NCBI GenBank assembly: GCA_029865225.1
Contig: JAOUHJ010000014.1
Location: 1 to 56,730, forward strand
DNA length: 56,730 nt
Source of the DNA: Nitrospira sp.
GTDB taxonomy: Bacteria > Nitrospirota > Nitrospiria > Nitrospirales > Nitrospiraceae
Direction: 5' to 3'
Shown: positions 33,601 to 42,621 of the stretch, one piece after another
Numbering within the stretch: the stretch's first letter is position 1
How the letters are laid out: each line of letters starts with the position of its first letter
Made by a program: the position numbers and the translations under genes
The notes under the pieces: model-generated
Told to the model about the DNA's origin: nothing
Databases searched by the model: none
The model's input: the letters and a program-made list of their open reading frames with translations, nothing else

Positions 33601-36600
33601 ATGCGGTCATGGCTGCCTGGTCCGTTCGTTGCCATTGCACATGGCTCATGAACGATTCCACGAAGGCCCTGCCTTCCTTGGGCAGTAAGCCGGTCGCCAC
33701 GACGACATGGGCAAACCCTGTTCGAATAAGAGCCGGTGCGAGAATCAAGCGGATCGCTTCTCGATCGATCCCAGGATCCAGAATGATGGCGGTATGACGA
33801 AGTTTTTCAAACAGGCCGGCAAGTGGAACTGAGTTGCGCACGCCCAGCTCGGAACCGACGACAAAGCCATTGTTCTGATGTGGGCCGACCGTGACCAATA
33901 CGTGCCGTCCCGCGAGCAACGCCCTGTCCCGGTCCATGTCACCAGTCAGAGAGGCGATGGAGAACTCAGTCCCAAGGCTTTCTTCCTTCAGCGGAAGGTT
34001 CCCGGCGACAGCAACTCTGGAGGTGAACAACGTCCGGAGATGATAGGCGTTGAGCACGTCATAGACCGTCGCAACTTCCACAATGGTCGCCTTCTTCGGG
34101 AGAAGAGGTGTTACCAACGGCCGCAGATCAGACGAAACGGAGAGATAGATGGCTGTGGCCTGGTCGATCGACAATTCAGAGCCGGTCAGACCCAGTGGTT
34201 GACCTTCCGATCGTGGGACACGCATATGCCGCGCGGTGCTGCCATCATGAAGAAACAGGTGCAGGCTGTTCAATCCCGGCACGACCTTGAGGTACGGGGT
34301 GGAAGGACTGACTACAGTGGATACAACATGGGGGGACGGCTCGTATTGATATAAGTACGAGACCGACCAGGGATGCTCCTCCTGCAGGGCAAAGAGCAGG
34401 TCTTGAAAGTTGGCGGAGAGCCCGTCCAGGTCTTGAGGCCGTCCTTCTTGGATGGCGTGCTGCATCTGCTGAAAGATCATCCTGAGCTCGTCCGCGTAGT
34501 CCCCGAGGCCGGTCAGGAAGAAATCGGTCCCAAGCCGGTCGTACAGTTGAACCGCCACCTTTCGCATCGCGAGCTGCTCGCTGATCGAAAAAGCCTGCTC
34601 AATGTCTCCACGCTCCGCCAGGAGATCGGTGATGAGCGCGGTCAGCCTGTCGTGCAACGGCAGCGTACCCAGTCCGATGGGTCGCGAGAGGACTTGGGGT
34701 GGCAACGCCAAGAGCCTTTTCACCGACTGTCTGAGCAAGGGTTCTCGCTTCTCCGCTTGGTCGACCTGCTCTGCTTCCAGCAACGGAGGCAGCCAGGAAG
34801 CGGCCGAAGGGCGCTCATTCAGAAGATCGGCCACCTCGGTCTTCAACTGCTCACGGACGGCGACCTTCCCGGTCTCTTCTGCGAGGTCGAAGAGATTCAG
34901 TTTCAGCATGAGGCGCGCATGCGCCACTTCTTCTGGGGACAAGACGTGTTCCGTTTCCACAAGATGGAGCGCCGTTCGCAAGAACGAGACAGCATCTTGT
35001 CGCGCTCGGTACACCCGATAGAGATCCTGCGTGCTGTCCTCTACTGAACGGCCTGATGCACCTTCCACGTAGTCCATGTCGGCAAGGAGACAAGAGACGT
35101 TCGCCAAGAGATAGAGGATCTGACGATCCGGTTTCGTCTCTTGCAGGACCCCCTGCAGTCCATCGACAAGGGTCTCAATCAACGAGGGCTTCACGGTTGA
35201 GCCGGCCAGACGACGTTCCAAGGCCAGGCGTGAAAGATTGTAAAGATTCACCTTTGTGCCATAGCTCAGACCCAGCTCACGTGTGCGGGTGAGGGACTGT
35301 TCCTGATATGCCATGCCGTCGTCGGTCTGCCCCAACGCGTGGCTGAGGACAGCCAATCTATTCAGTACCACCGCCTCTTCGGTCCGTGCCGAAACCGCTT
35401 GGAGCCCGGTTCCGCCGGCGGAAATCAACGCCAATTTCTTCAGGTAGTATTCCTTGGCCTGGGCCGGCTCCGACAGCTCCTCGTAGGTACGGGCGATATA
35501 GGTGAACATCAACTTCTCTTCCCCGCGACGATCGAAGCCGGATGCCGCTCCGCTGCCTGTCTCGCCAAGCGCAATCTGCACTTGCAGGAGTCCTTGTCCC
35601 CCCTCCTTCTGTTTCACGCCGAACTGGTGTAACGCCTCCAGGCTGTCGAGTTGGCTCTTTAAGGCCCGCTTGAGCGTGCTGCGTGAGAATGCCGAGTCGG
35701 TTATGCTCATGTTGTAGAGATTGACGCCGATGTTTCGTCGCAGGCGGACCAGGTTCGCGGTCGTGCCCATCCGGATGTTGAGATCCAAGGCCTCGGAAAA
35801 ATATTTGACCGCGCGCGAGTAATGGCCCGCATCCTGTAGTGATAGGCCGATTCGCTCAAGCAATTCCGCTGTGAGATCTTCCTTGTCCTTGGGCATGAGC
35901 ATGAGCGCCCGTTCATACTGGGCGATCGATTCCTCCGTTTTGCCTGTCTTGAAGCAGGCCTCCCCATAACTCTTCCGGTAGAGCAGCTCGCGCATGACAT
36001 CCCTGTCCGCTATCCCCGTTTCACTCCGGCGCGCATAGTGGCGGTAGGCCTCGGCGTAGTTGCCGAGTCCCATGTAGGTGTTGCCGAGATTTAACAGTAG
36101 ATTGCGCTCCACGTCAGGGAACTGGAAGCCGTCGTTGAGCTCGAGCGCGATTCGATACTCCCGTTCCGCTTGCTCCAAGGCGCCGGCTTTGCCCATGCGC
36201 TCAGCCTGCTCGTACGCCCATCCCAACGTCTGGTGAAAATACGATACCCTGGGATTTCTCTGGGTCGCCTTCTCGATCACCTCAATAACCCGCCCGATGT
36301 CGGGGGGGGTGGAATAGGAGAGCGCCAGCCCCAGACCATACCAGTACGAGGGACTGTCCGGAGCCTTGCCGGTGAGGTCTTCGTAGACGTGCCGGACCTC
36401 CTCTGTTTCCTTCAACATCACCTTTGTTTCGATATAACCTCGGTGGGCTTCAATCGAATCAGGATAGGTGTCGATTATCCCACGCAGGCGCTTGGTGGCG
36501 ATGCGGACTTCACCAAGTTCCCGTTTCCTGATCGCGCTTCGCACGGACTGTAGGACCGTGAGGTTCCGCGCCTGCTCAAGTTCCTCAAGGCTGCGTCCCG

Positions 36601-38434
36601 TGAGACCCGTGACCGCCTCGTAAGCTTTCGCAGCTTCTTCATACTGCTCTGCTGCCGTGAGCACCGCTCCCTTCTTCCGGTAGGCATCCGCCACCAGAGT
36701 CGTCTGGTCCGGAAACTCCTCAATAGCCCGGTCCAAGAGCTCGATGGTCCTGGCTGTCTCACCCCGCTCGTGGTAACGATCCGCAGCGCGCAGGAGGGCT
36801 GACGCGGCGAGATAGGGAAGCGCGCGGTGTCGATCAGCGAGTTCCGTTAAGGACGCGATGGCCTTTCGGAAATCTTCCGGTTGCTCGGCGATCCCTACGG
36901 CGCGCGCCACCGCACGACGTCCCCAGAAACTCTGTTCACCGAATGCGGTGATCACATCGATGAACACTTTCAGCAGTTTGTCCTCTTCACCGAGCCGCCG
37001 GTATACTTGTGCGCGGGCAAATAGGCCTTTGGCTCGAACTTCCTTGTCCTTGGCTTCGTCAACCCTGCTCAGGAAGGTCAGAGCCGTTAACGAATCGTCC
37101 GCCAGGAGATGGAGCCGACCGGCCTCCAAGAACGCAACGTCACGGACCGTATCGTCTTGTCCCTCGGCTGAGGCCGCAGCGAGAAGTTGCTTGGCCAGCC
37201 GATCGACCGTTTTCTTGATCTCGGCTGGACTCAGGAAGGGGACCTGCTCCTCCAGATCGATGACGGGCCACGAGAGACGATAGAGGACACCAAGCTTCCC
37301 CTGAGCGGATCGATAGCGAGCCAGGATCTCCTTGGCTGCCGCGTATCGCCGCGCCTCACGCAAGAGATCCACGAGCGCCAGGTCGAATTCGGTTTGCTCC
37401 GACAACGGAAGGTGCGGGGCAAGGTTTATAGAAATATTGGTGAGGGTGACCAGCGCAGCCTGTATCTCCCCTCGATCTAGCTGGATGGCAGCCAACTCAC
37501 GGGCGCGCGACATATTCGAATAGGTCTGCAAGAAATCAGATAGATGGAGCCGGAAGATGTCCTGCCGCTTCAGATCGGAGTAGTAGATGTAGTTCCCTGC
37601 AGCGGCTGGATAGAGATGAAATTCCTGGCCGGGGGTGAGACGGTACAAGGCCGTTCGTTCTCCGGTCGAAACATCCCATTTCAAGAGATAGAGAGAAGAT
37701 TCATCGTCCGCATCGACGGTGCCGTCTTGGTTCGTGTCTTCTTGATAACGGCAGAAGACCACTGTGTTCGCGTCGACGAAGGAGGGCCACGCATCCACGA
37801 ACTCGCCGCTCGTGAGGGAGAGCGGCTTGTCCGGCAAGGAAGGGTCGACAGCCAAGAGCTTCCGGCCGTCCGAGTAGACAATTCTCCCGCCGGGACCTAT
37901 GGCAAAGGAGAAGGCGCTCTCAACGATCTGTTCGGATTGCCTTGTTGCGAGGGACATGCTGACGATGCCTCGCGCACGTTTGTCGGGGGCTTCGCGCAGA
38001 AAGTACACCGTCTCTCCTTCGCCCCAGGCAGGCGCCAGGTCCCCGCCGGTCTCGTCGGTGAGACGAGTCTCCCTGCCGGTGGGGACATCAAGGAGAAAGA
38101 TGTCCCCACGAGGGTCGGTGCGATAGGACACGTACAGCAACGAACTTCCGTTCGCATTCAAGGCCGGTGACGTGTCCTTACCAGGATGGCTCGTCAATCG
38201 TCGGGGGAGCGAGAACATCCCCGCGAGAGACTTGAGCCAAATGTCAGCAGTTCCGTTTTGTTCAGAGACGAACGCCAGGAAGCGCCCGTCGGCGGAGGGA
38301 GATCCGGCGTAATCAAGCGCCGGATGCGCGGTGATCTTTTCGTCGGCACCGACGGAGCCGACACCGATGAGGAGGGTAAGCTGCAACGCCGTCGCTGACA
38401 ACGCTAGGAAGTGCGGTCGAATCGGCCTCCACAT
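30677..38434 (-). CDS. Giant exported TolB-propeller/TPR/CHAT protein (about 2585 aa)
   Basis: From ATG 38434 the protein has 2585 residues. A signal peptide (FLALSATALQLTLLIGVGSV) leads to a PD40/TolB-type beta-propeller (about 30-310; PSADGRFLAFVSEQNGTADI). The propeller includes an EF-hand-like loop DTNQDGTVDADD. Long TPR arrays occupy about 320-1300 and 1640-2200, with a degenerate CHAT-like module between them (about 1360-1600). The C-terminal CHAT caspase-like domain (about 2250-2585) keeps the catalytic His2454 in VIHLATHGEFDD and Cys2499 in TLSACQTGLGK. CHAT domains are caspase-like proteases or protease-like switches, usually activated through their TPRs. The N-terminal export signal makes this a periplasmic or surface version, which is unusual. 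It is the third gene of the operon. Confidence 0.9.
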   Translation of the reverse strand: MWRPIRPHFLALSATALQLTLLIGVGSVGADEKITAHPALDYAGSPSADGRFLAFVSEQNGTADIWLKSLAGMFSLPRRLTSHPGKDTSPALNANGSSLLYVSYRTDPRGDIFLLDVPTGRETRLTDETGGDLAPAWGEGETVYFLREAPDKRARGIVSMSLATRQSEQIVESAFSFAIGPGGRIVYSDGRKLLAVDPSLPDKPLSLTSGEFVDAWPSFVDANTVVFCRYQEDTNQDGTVDADDESSLYLLKWDVSTGERTALYRLTPGQEFHLYPAAAGNYIYYSDLKRQDIFRLHLSDFLQTYSNMSRARELAAIQLDRGEIQAALVTLTNISINLAPHLPLSEQTEFDLALVDLLREARRYAAAKEILARYRSAQGKLGVLYRLSWPVIDLEEQVPFLSPAEIKKTVDRLAKQLLAAASAEGQDDTVRDVAFLEAGRLHLLADDSLTALTFLSRVDEAKDKEVRAKGLFARAQVYRRLGEEDKLLKVFIDVITAFGEQSFWGRRAVARAVGIAEQPEDFRKAIASLTELADRHRALPYLAASALLRAADRYHERGETARTIELLDRAIEEFPDQTTLVADAYRKKGAVLTAAEQYEEAAKAYEAVTGLTGRSLEELEQARNLTVLQSVRSAIRKRELGEVRIATKRLRGIIDTYPDSIEAHRGYIETKVMLKETEEVRHVYEDLTGKAPDSPSYWYGLGLALSYSTPPDIGRVIEVIEKATQRNPRVSYFHQTLGWAYEQAERMGKAGALEQAEREYRIALELNDGFQFPDVERNLLLNLGNTYMGLGNYAEAYRHYARRSETGIADRDVMRELLYRKSYGEACFKTGKTEESIAQYERALMLMPKDKEDLTAELLERIGLSLQDAGHYSRAVKYFSEALDLNIRMGTTANLVRLRRNIGVNLYNMSITDSAFSRSTLKRALKSQLDSLEALHQFGVKQKEGGQGLLQVQIALGETGSGAASGFDRRGEEKLMFTYIARTYEELSEPAQAKEYYLKKLALISAGGTGLQAVSARTEEAVVLNRLAVLSHALGQTDDGMAYQEQSLTRTRELGLSYGTKVNLYNLSRLALERRLAGSTVKPSLIETLVDGLQGVLQETKPDRQILYLLANVSCLLADMDYVEGASGRSVEDSTQDLYRVYRARQDAVSFLRTALHLVETEHVLSPEEVAHARLMLKLNLFDLAEETGKVAVREQLKTEVADLLNERPSAASWLPPLLEAEQVDQAEKREPLLRQSVKRLLALPPQVLSRPIGLGTLPLHDRLTALITDLLAERGDIEQAFSISEQLAMRKVAVQLYDRLGTDFFLTGLGDYADELRMIFQQMQHAIQEGRPQDLDGLSANFQDLLFALQEEHPWSVSYLYQYEPSPHVVSTVVSPSTPYLKVVPGLNSLHLFLHDGSTARHMRVPRSEGQPLGLTGSELSIDQATAIYLSVSSDLRPLVTPLLPKKATIVEVATVYDVLNAYHLRTLFTSRVAVAGNLPLKEESLGTEFSIASLTGDMDRDRALLAGRHVLVTVGPHQNNGFVVGSELGVRNSVPLAGLFEKLRHTAIILDPGIDREAIRLILAPALIRTGFAHVVVATGLLPKEGRAFVESFMSHVQWQRTDQAAMTASRAVSATEKHPTNGSVQVYGYVGMDQDQKAAFAAFEYTHAVAETVAAYRAERYEAALHRAEDALSLLRFTEAVQDFRKLTDVAVDTAFRVGDYRTAVFHQTKLVEHIDQTGDERAKPGALYRLGILYSRLEEFESAIKHLESAIALWRKQDELDRLAEGIATLGVVKENMGVYEDALDAFGQSLQLYQELGEVQDMAMQHRRIGRIDYLRLGRYERAREGFTAALAIYKDQGARRLQAETLYEIGLTYEKTGLFDEADRNYIEGRRIGEEIKDPFVLATGSLYLANTCWFRGRYQEAFDHLDAATKEAETSHDPQLPIMIANTKALLYWTLNDLDKALVYAEQALSTAKRVDIKTERASSHNNLGLMLRDRGQIEASIEQFTLAKIIDEKMNSRWGLGYDHRNIGISLMKLGRHADARAHFEAAERHSAAINNVDNWAKALLELGNVHRETGGYEAAIDYYQRTYDLSKRHHMKEVLWRAAAGHGAVLRLIGRKEEAVGRYADAVGIVESMRAALKIEEFRNSFQTKTEDLYRDTITLLIELGRPGEAFNYLERSRSRSFIDLLGNQKLKVKTERDQQELDQVMTLQAQLDASSRELASFAAPPQDLVDRVRKTKAAYEEALVQLKRSSPQLSSFVAVDPLRQDQVQALLEPGVGLLSYKVTGDKVYIWLVTASGTKFFEVPTAAGEIELLVRAYRERVQRLESVSEELGRLSKLLIAPALADLVGLRYLGIIPDGPLHFLSFAALSGPEGALIDTYPLFYSPAASVLQFTFAKRSATKLTKVLAIGNPDLGNYNYQLPLAELEARSIRWDFPDLDVLVGAKATKEWIVDNIANYGVIHLATHGEFDDLNPLLSSLWLASQNPSNRRLTVREVFGLNIQADLVTLSACQTGLGKLEAGELIGLNRAFIYAGTHALVSALWRVDDLATSVLMKHFYRNYAKMDKATSLRQAQLLVKKEFPHPAYWAGLALVGDYR

Positions 38435-38447
38435 CACGTCCGCCTTC

Positions 38448-39038
38448 TCATCCTTGCGGTTTCTGAATCCATGTTCCTTCCTCCAGCTGCACGAAGTCGC
38501 CTGGGCGAGCACGATCACGATTGAGCGCGGCGAAGGTCCCCCGTATCTTTGGCATGTCCTGCTGGGTGAGTTTTTCGTTGGTCGCGAGGATCCGTTGCAT
38601 GAGGACCTCCCGGTCTGTGTTTTCTTCGTCCACGAGATTTGTTACGAACGATTGCCGGTCCGAGGCAATCTTGTCCGGCGCCACGATCGTGACACCCCCT
38701 ACGTTGTTCTCACCCAAGATCCCTTGAGCCTTGAGGCGATCGATGTCGTCTTTGTTGAAGGCGGACCGTTGCATGGCTCGGATCGCTGCCTCTTTCCCTG
38801 GAGGCAACGCGGGTCGCGCGACAAGTTTCCCTTCTGGGTCGATATACCGAACTGAAGCGACGAGGAGTACTTCCTGCGAGAGTTCTTGGTAGGTCCCCAG
38901 CACTTGGTTCTCAAGCGCCGTCTTTTCATCGACCACCGTGACTCCGACGAGCGGCCCGCTGCAGCCGAGTGCGGCCATCGAACAAAGCGCGAGGCACTGA
39001 CGAAACCACATGTTCCGAGGCGACCGAATGCGTGCCAT
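38448..39038 (-). CDS. DUF1318 (YdbL-like) lipoprotein
   Basis: The 196-residue protein has a lipoprotein signal ending AALGC (Cys26) and a C-terminal DUF1318 domain like E. coli YdbL: VDEENTDREVLMQRI, KLTQQDMPKIRGTFAALNRD, RARPGDFVQLEEGTWIQK. YdbL is about half this length and is not a lipoprotein, whereas its operon partner YnbE is a lipoprotein. Here an N-terminal region of about 95 residues (TVVDEKTALENQVLGTYQEL) carries the lipid anchor, so one protein may combine both roles. It starts 34 bp after the YdbH-like gene and ends 13 bp before the giant CHAT gene. ATG 39038 has GGGA about 6 nt upstream; 39011 and 39050 are alternatives. Confidence 0.8.
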   Translation of the reverse strand: MARIRSPRNMWFRQCLALCSMAALGCSGPLVGVTVVDEKTALENQVLGTYQELSQEVLLVASVRYIDPEGKLVARPALPPGKEAAIRAMQRSAFNKDDIDRLKAQGILGENNVGGVTIVAPDKIASDRQSFVTNLVDEENTDREVLMQRILATNEKLTQQDMPKIRGTFAALNRDRARPGDFVQLEEGTWIQKPQG

Positions 39039-39072
39039 GACGGTTCCCATCTGACCCAGCAAGGGCCTCTGT

Positions 39073-42000
39073 TCACTGCAAAACAAACTCACCCTCCTGA
39101 TCCACCCCGTAGTGCTCGGCCCCCACCACTTCCATGATACGCCGGATCATGTTCCAATGGGGAATGTTCTCTGTGAAGTTCTGAACCTGTTTGATCTGGC
39201 CGATCGGGATGCGGTCCATCTTGAATCGTGACAGCAGTCCTTCTTGGAACAGGATCTGCAAGCCGACCAGTCCCTTGGACAGGGTGACCTGCGCGGAGGA
39301 AGGATTCGCCAGCTTCACCGCGGAGCGTGCGCCGACGATCGAGGGGTTGGATCCCTTCTGGTCAAGGAATCGCAAGACTCGATCCAGTCCGTCTTGGCCT
39401 ATCCTGGACAGAGAGAGGTCCAGCTTGCTTCCACCGAGATCCAGGCGACCGCTGCTTGCATCGAAGAGGACCGACGCAGTCAGAGTCCCGTCGATCAGGC
39501 TGTCCCCCCGTATCTGCTCTGCCAGCGGCAACAGTCGATTCATGTCGATCCTCGTTGCTTCAAGGCGCATGTTCAGTCCGAAGCCCTTTCCTCCTGTGAG
39601 GACAACCTCGCCCCCAAGCCCTCCGTCAAGCATGGTCATAGCCAGATCCTGAAGGACGAATCGATTACGATCGAAGAAGAGACCGGCCGAGAGATCCTCA
39701 GCCTGCAGCGCTCCAGCCTCCACCTGCCTAATATGGATGTGTTGTCTTGAGGGTGATGCAGCCCGGAGATCAGGAAGCAGTCGCGTGGGGGTGAACGAGG
39801 ACTCGGGAGTATGGCCGTTGAGCGCCGGTATCCACTGGAAGACCTTCCGGACCTCGATCGCTCCATCGAACTCTTCGACATGGTTCGAGTCCTTGGTCAA
39901 CGACAGCCGACGAGGAAGCAGACTCAGGCGCACATCAAGAGGCCCACGCTCTCTCTTGAGCAGATTCATGCTGAATCCGGCGCGTCCCGATCCAATAAGG
40001 CCGTATGATCGGGCGACATCCTGAAACTTATCAAGGTCGATATTCGCGTTGGAACGCATCTTCACAAAGACAGGTCCGAGCAGTGTGGGCAATGGTTTGT
40101 CCTTCCGTGTCAGGAGGCGTTTGACTCCCGATACCTCCCCTTCCAGCTTCGCTTCTACACCGTCGGCGCCGACGATGAGCCGGTCAAGCGTGAGATCGTC
40201 AAAATCCTCGGCTGATAGTCCGAGATCGACCGACAATTTGTTGAGCTGTTTGATCGGAAGACCGCTTCCCATGTCGAGCCGATTCACCTGAACCTTCACC
40301 GAAGAGGTGATCTTCTGACGATCTTTGTGTTCCATGGAAATGCGGACCGCGCCATTGACGCCGGTGATTCTTTGGTCCCGGTACGCGCCGGCGATGTCGT
40401 GCATGTCCAAGTTCATGAAGGCCGTCACCGGAATCTGGAGTTCGGCGACCTGCTCCGGCCTCGGTATGGTGCCGGATCCACGGGCCTCCAGAGACAGGCG
40501 TCCGGAGGGTGCCACTTCAACAAGAGCTTGCACATCCGATCCCGATACATGGTTTCCAAGTCGGCCGATATTCAACGAGGGTATCGAGAGGTCCACGGAG
40601 AACTGCTGGTTCCGGGATCGAAACTCTCCCTTGATGATGCAATCCAGGAGGTCCTCGGCGGCGACCCGCAGCGACTTGAGACGGTATGACCCTTCCATGA
40701 TGTCCGCTTCGATATCGCTCGATGCCGTCATGCGATCGAGTCGTCCGCTGATGCCTGGCGCGAGGTATCGGGTATGGCGGGTTTCCATTTCAAGCCGGTG
40801 CGAGGCCGTGAGACGGCCTACTCCCATCTCGGGCGTGACGCGTCCCTTGAGTCGGCCGTTGAATTTCAGTAAGGCGGTCCCAAGCGCGAGCGATGCTCCT
40901 TGTTTCATCTCAGCGAGGCCTATCACGCCTGATAGCGTGGCCATCAATGACTCGGCCTTGGCCCTGTAGGTCGCATGCATATCAACGGCCATTCGGTCCA
41001 GTCTTCCTGATACATCCGAGGCTGCCAACGTTGCATGCAGACCAGCCGCCTGGAGAGAGGCATCCGCGCTGGCCCGTTGCGGTCGCAATTCGGGATCAAG
41101 CGTTCCGGTCAGGTCAAGCGTAAGCCGCTGGCGACCGCCTCGTGAAGCGAGCGTGATTCCTCCAATCACGGAGCGAGGTAGAGCCGAAAGAAGCTTCGTG
41201 ACATCGGTTTCGACGGAAGCCTTCATCCCGAAAGGGCGCTCATTCGCAACCCCATCGAGGGCTCCGACCTCACCGCTGGCAAGGAGATGCACTATGTCGC
41301 CGACGCGGGCCGCCACCTTGGCCAACGAGAAGGACATGTACGTCTCGTCCGCGGACGCGTCGATTTCAAGCTCGACCGGCTCCGAGACGGCCTGGCCGGA
41401 GGGCGGCAGGGTGGCAGATAGCGTGCCTGTCATCGTCATGTGAGCGGAGAGCCGCCCGGATTCGGCGCGATCGGCTTGAATCTCGACGGCAAGATTGCGC
41501 AGGGAGTTTGTCCCCGAGGACGCGGCCCTCGAATCAATCGACAAGTCAGCACGAATTGCGCGAGGCAGGTTAGCGCGGACAAGGGCCTCACCCGCATGCA
41601 AGCGAAATGACGTGGGCTCGAGGGCAAACTTGAACGCGGGAACGGTTCCTCGTATGTCGATGCCTCTGAGGTCCACCTCGACCGTTCCGTCAAAGCCTCT
41701 TTCAGTCTGACTTCCTTTGATTGTTCCCGTCGGCGAAATCGTGCCGGCCACGTGTGCGTCCATAAGCGGCGGAGGCAGAAAGGGTTGTGCCAACAGCAGG
41801 AGCCGTTGGAGGTCGATGTGCCCTTCCAGAACCGAGAGGGTCACTTCTCTGGAAGAGACCATATGATCGAGCTGGCCTTTCACGGAGAGACTCATGACCG
41901 GATCAGACCGGACATCCAGGCGTTGGATGACGAGTCGCTCTGCCGGGAAATCGACCGCCAGGACGAACTCGAGGTGCAGCGGAAACCGCAACTGTTGCTT

Positions 42001-42621
42001 GCGCAGGACGACCTCAATATCGGCGACGTCGAAGGTTCCCGACAGATCGCCCATATTGGGGCCTGCGCTGAGGCCGGCTTTCACATCAACATCGCGTAGG
42101 GTGAGCCGGAGGCCGTCTTGACCGGCTACGCTGATCTGAGAGTTTTCTATCCGAATGGTGTCGATGCCGACTGCGAGTGGGAGCGTGGGGAGAGTGGCCG
42201 GAGCGGGCGGTTTTGCGGAAGGTTCCGTCTCGGATTTGACGGGCAAACGAGTGAGATCGAGAAACACCTCGGCGCGGGTGAGCACCAGTTCGTTGACGGA
42301 GAGCTTTCCGTGGAGGAGATGCTGGAGATCATACCGAAGCACCAGACGGTCGAACCGGGCGAAGCGCGTTCCGTCCCGTTCCATCTCCACTGCGCCGAGC
42401 CGGATACCGCTCAGCAGCTCCCATTCCAGAGACGCGATCCGCACATGGCCCTGGAGTTGTTGCGAAAGAACGTGCTCGAGTTCCCGACGGACTTCTTCCG
42501 CAGGAAACCAGTACCGCACCGCCACAAGGACGCCCGCCAGCATGAGCACCAGAACGCCGCAGACGAGGGCCAGGATTTTGAGTATTTTCATTGCCGACCG
42601 TCGCCCCACCGTCTTGCGCAT
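39073..42621 (-). CDS. AsmA-like intermembrane protein, YdbH family
   Basis: The 1182-residue protein has one N-terminal transmembrane helix (ALVCGVLVLMLAGVLVAVRY) and a long beta-rich periplasmic body. This is the design of AsmA-clan proteins (TamB, YhdP, YdbH), which form hydrophobic grooves carrying phospholipids from inner to outer membrane. An AsmA-type opening (LSQQLQGHVRIASLEWELLS) is followed by repeated amphipathic strands. The C-terminus (KMDRIPIGQIKQVQNFTENI) fits the YdbH C-terminal domain. The next gene is YdbL-like, as in the E. coli ydbH-ynbE-ydbL operon, which strongly supports the assignment. There is no separate ynbE. ATG 42591 is an alternative start. It is the first gene of the five-gene operon. 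Confidence 0.85.
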   Translation of the reverse strand: MRKTVGRRSAMKILKILALVCGVLVLMLAGVLVAVRYWFPAEEVRRELEHVLSQQLQGHVRIASLEWELLSGIRLGAVEMERDGTRFARFDRLVLRYDLQHLLHGKLSVNELVLTRAEVFLDLTRLPVKSETEPSAKPPAPATLPTLPLAVGIDTIRIENSQISVAGQDGLRLTLRDVDVKAGLSAGPNMGDLSGTFDVADIEVVLRKQQLRFPLHLEFVLAVDFPAERLVIQRLDVRSDPVMSLSVKGQLDHMVSSREVTLSVLEGHIDLQRLLLLAQPFLPPPLMDAHVAGTISPTGTIKGSQTERGFDGTVEVDLRGIDIRGTVPAFKFALEPTSFRLHAGEALVRANLPRAIRADLSIDSRAASSGTNSLRNLAVEIQADRAESGRLSAHMTMTGTLSATLPPSGQAVSEPVELEIDASADETYMSFSLAKVAARVGDIVHLLASGEVGALDGVANERPFGMKASVETDVTKLLSALPRSVIGGITLASRGGRQRLTLDLTGTLDPELRPQRASADASLQAAGLHATLAASDVSGRLDRMAVDMHATYRAKAESLMATLSGVIGLAEMKQGASLALGTALLKFNGRLKGRVTPEMGVGRLTASHRLEMETRHTRYLAPGISGRLDRMTASSDIEADIMEGSYRLKSLRVAAEDLLDCIIKGEFRSRNQQFSVDLSIPSLNIGRLGNHVSGSDVQALVEVAPSGRLSLEARGSGTIPRPEQVAELQIPVTAFMNLDMHDIAGAYRDQRITGVNGAVRISMEHKDRQKITSSVKVQVNRLDMGSGLPIKQLNKLSVDLGLSAEDFDDLTLDRLIVGADGVEAKLEGEVSGVKRLLTRKDKPLPTLLGPVFVKMRSNANIDLDKFQDVARSYGLIGSGRAGFSMNLLKRERGPLDVRLSLLPRRLSLTKDSNHVEEFDGAIEVRKVFQWIPALNGHTPESSFTPTRLLPDLRAASPSRQHIHIRQVEAGALQAEDLSAGLFFDRNRFVLQDLAMTMLDGGLGGEVVLTGGKGFGLNMRLEATRIDMNRLLPLAEQIRGDSLIDGTLTASVLFDASSGRLDLGGSKLDLSLSRIGQDGLDRVLRFLDQKGSNPSIVGARSAVKLANPSSAQVTLSKGLVGLQILFQEGLLSRFKMDRIPIGQIKQVQNFTENIPHWNMIRRIMEVVGAEHYGVDQEGEFVLQ

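Noticed and set aside
32321-33688. 455-codon plus-strand open frame opposite the giant CHAT gene
   Set aside because: It is antisense to TPR coding sequence, has no ribosome site and its composition is that of a codon shadow.
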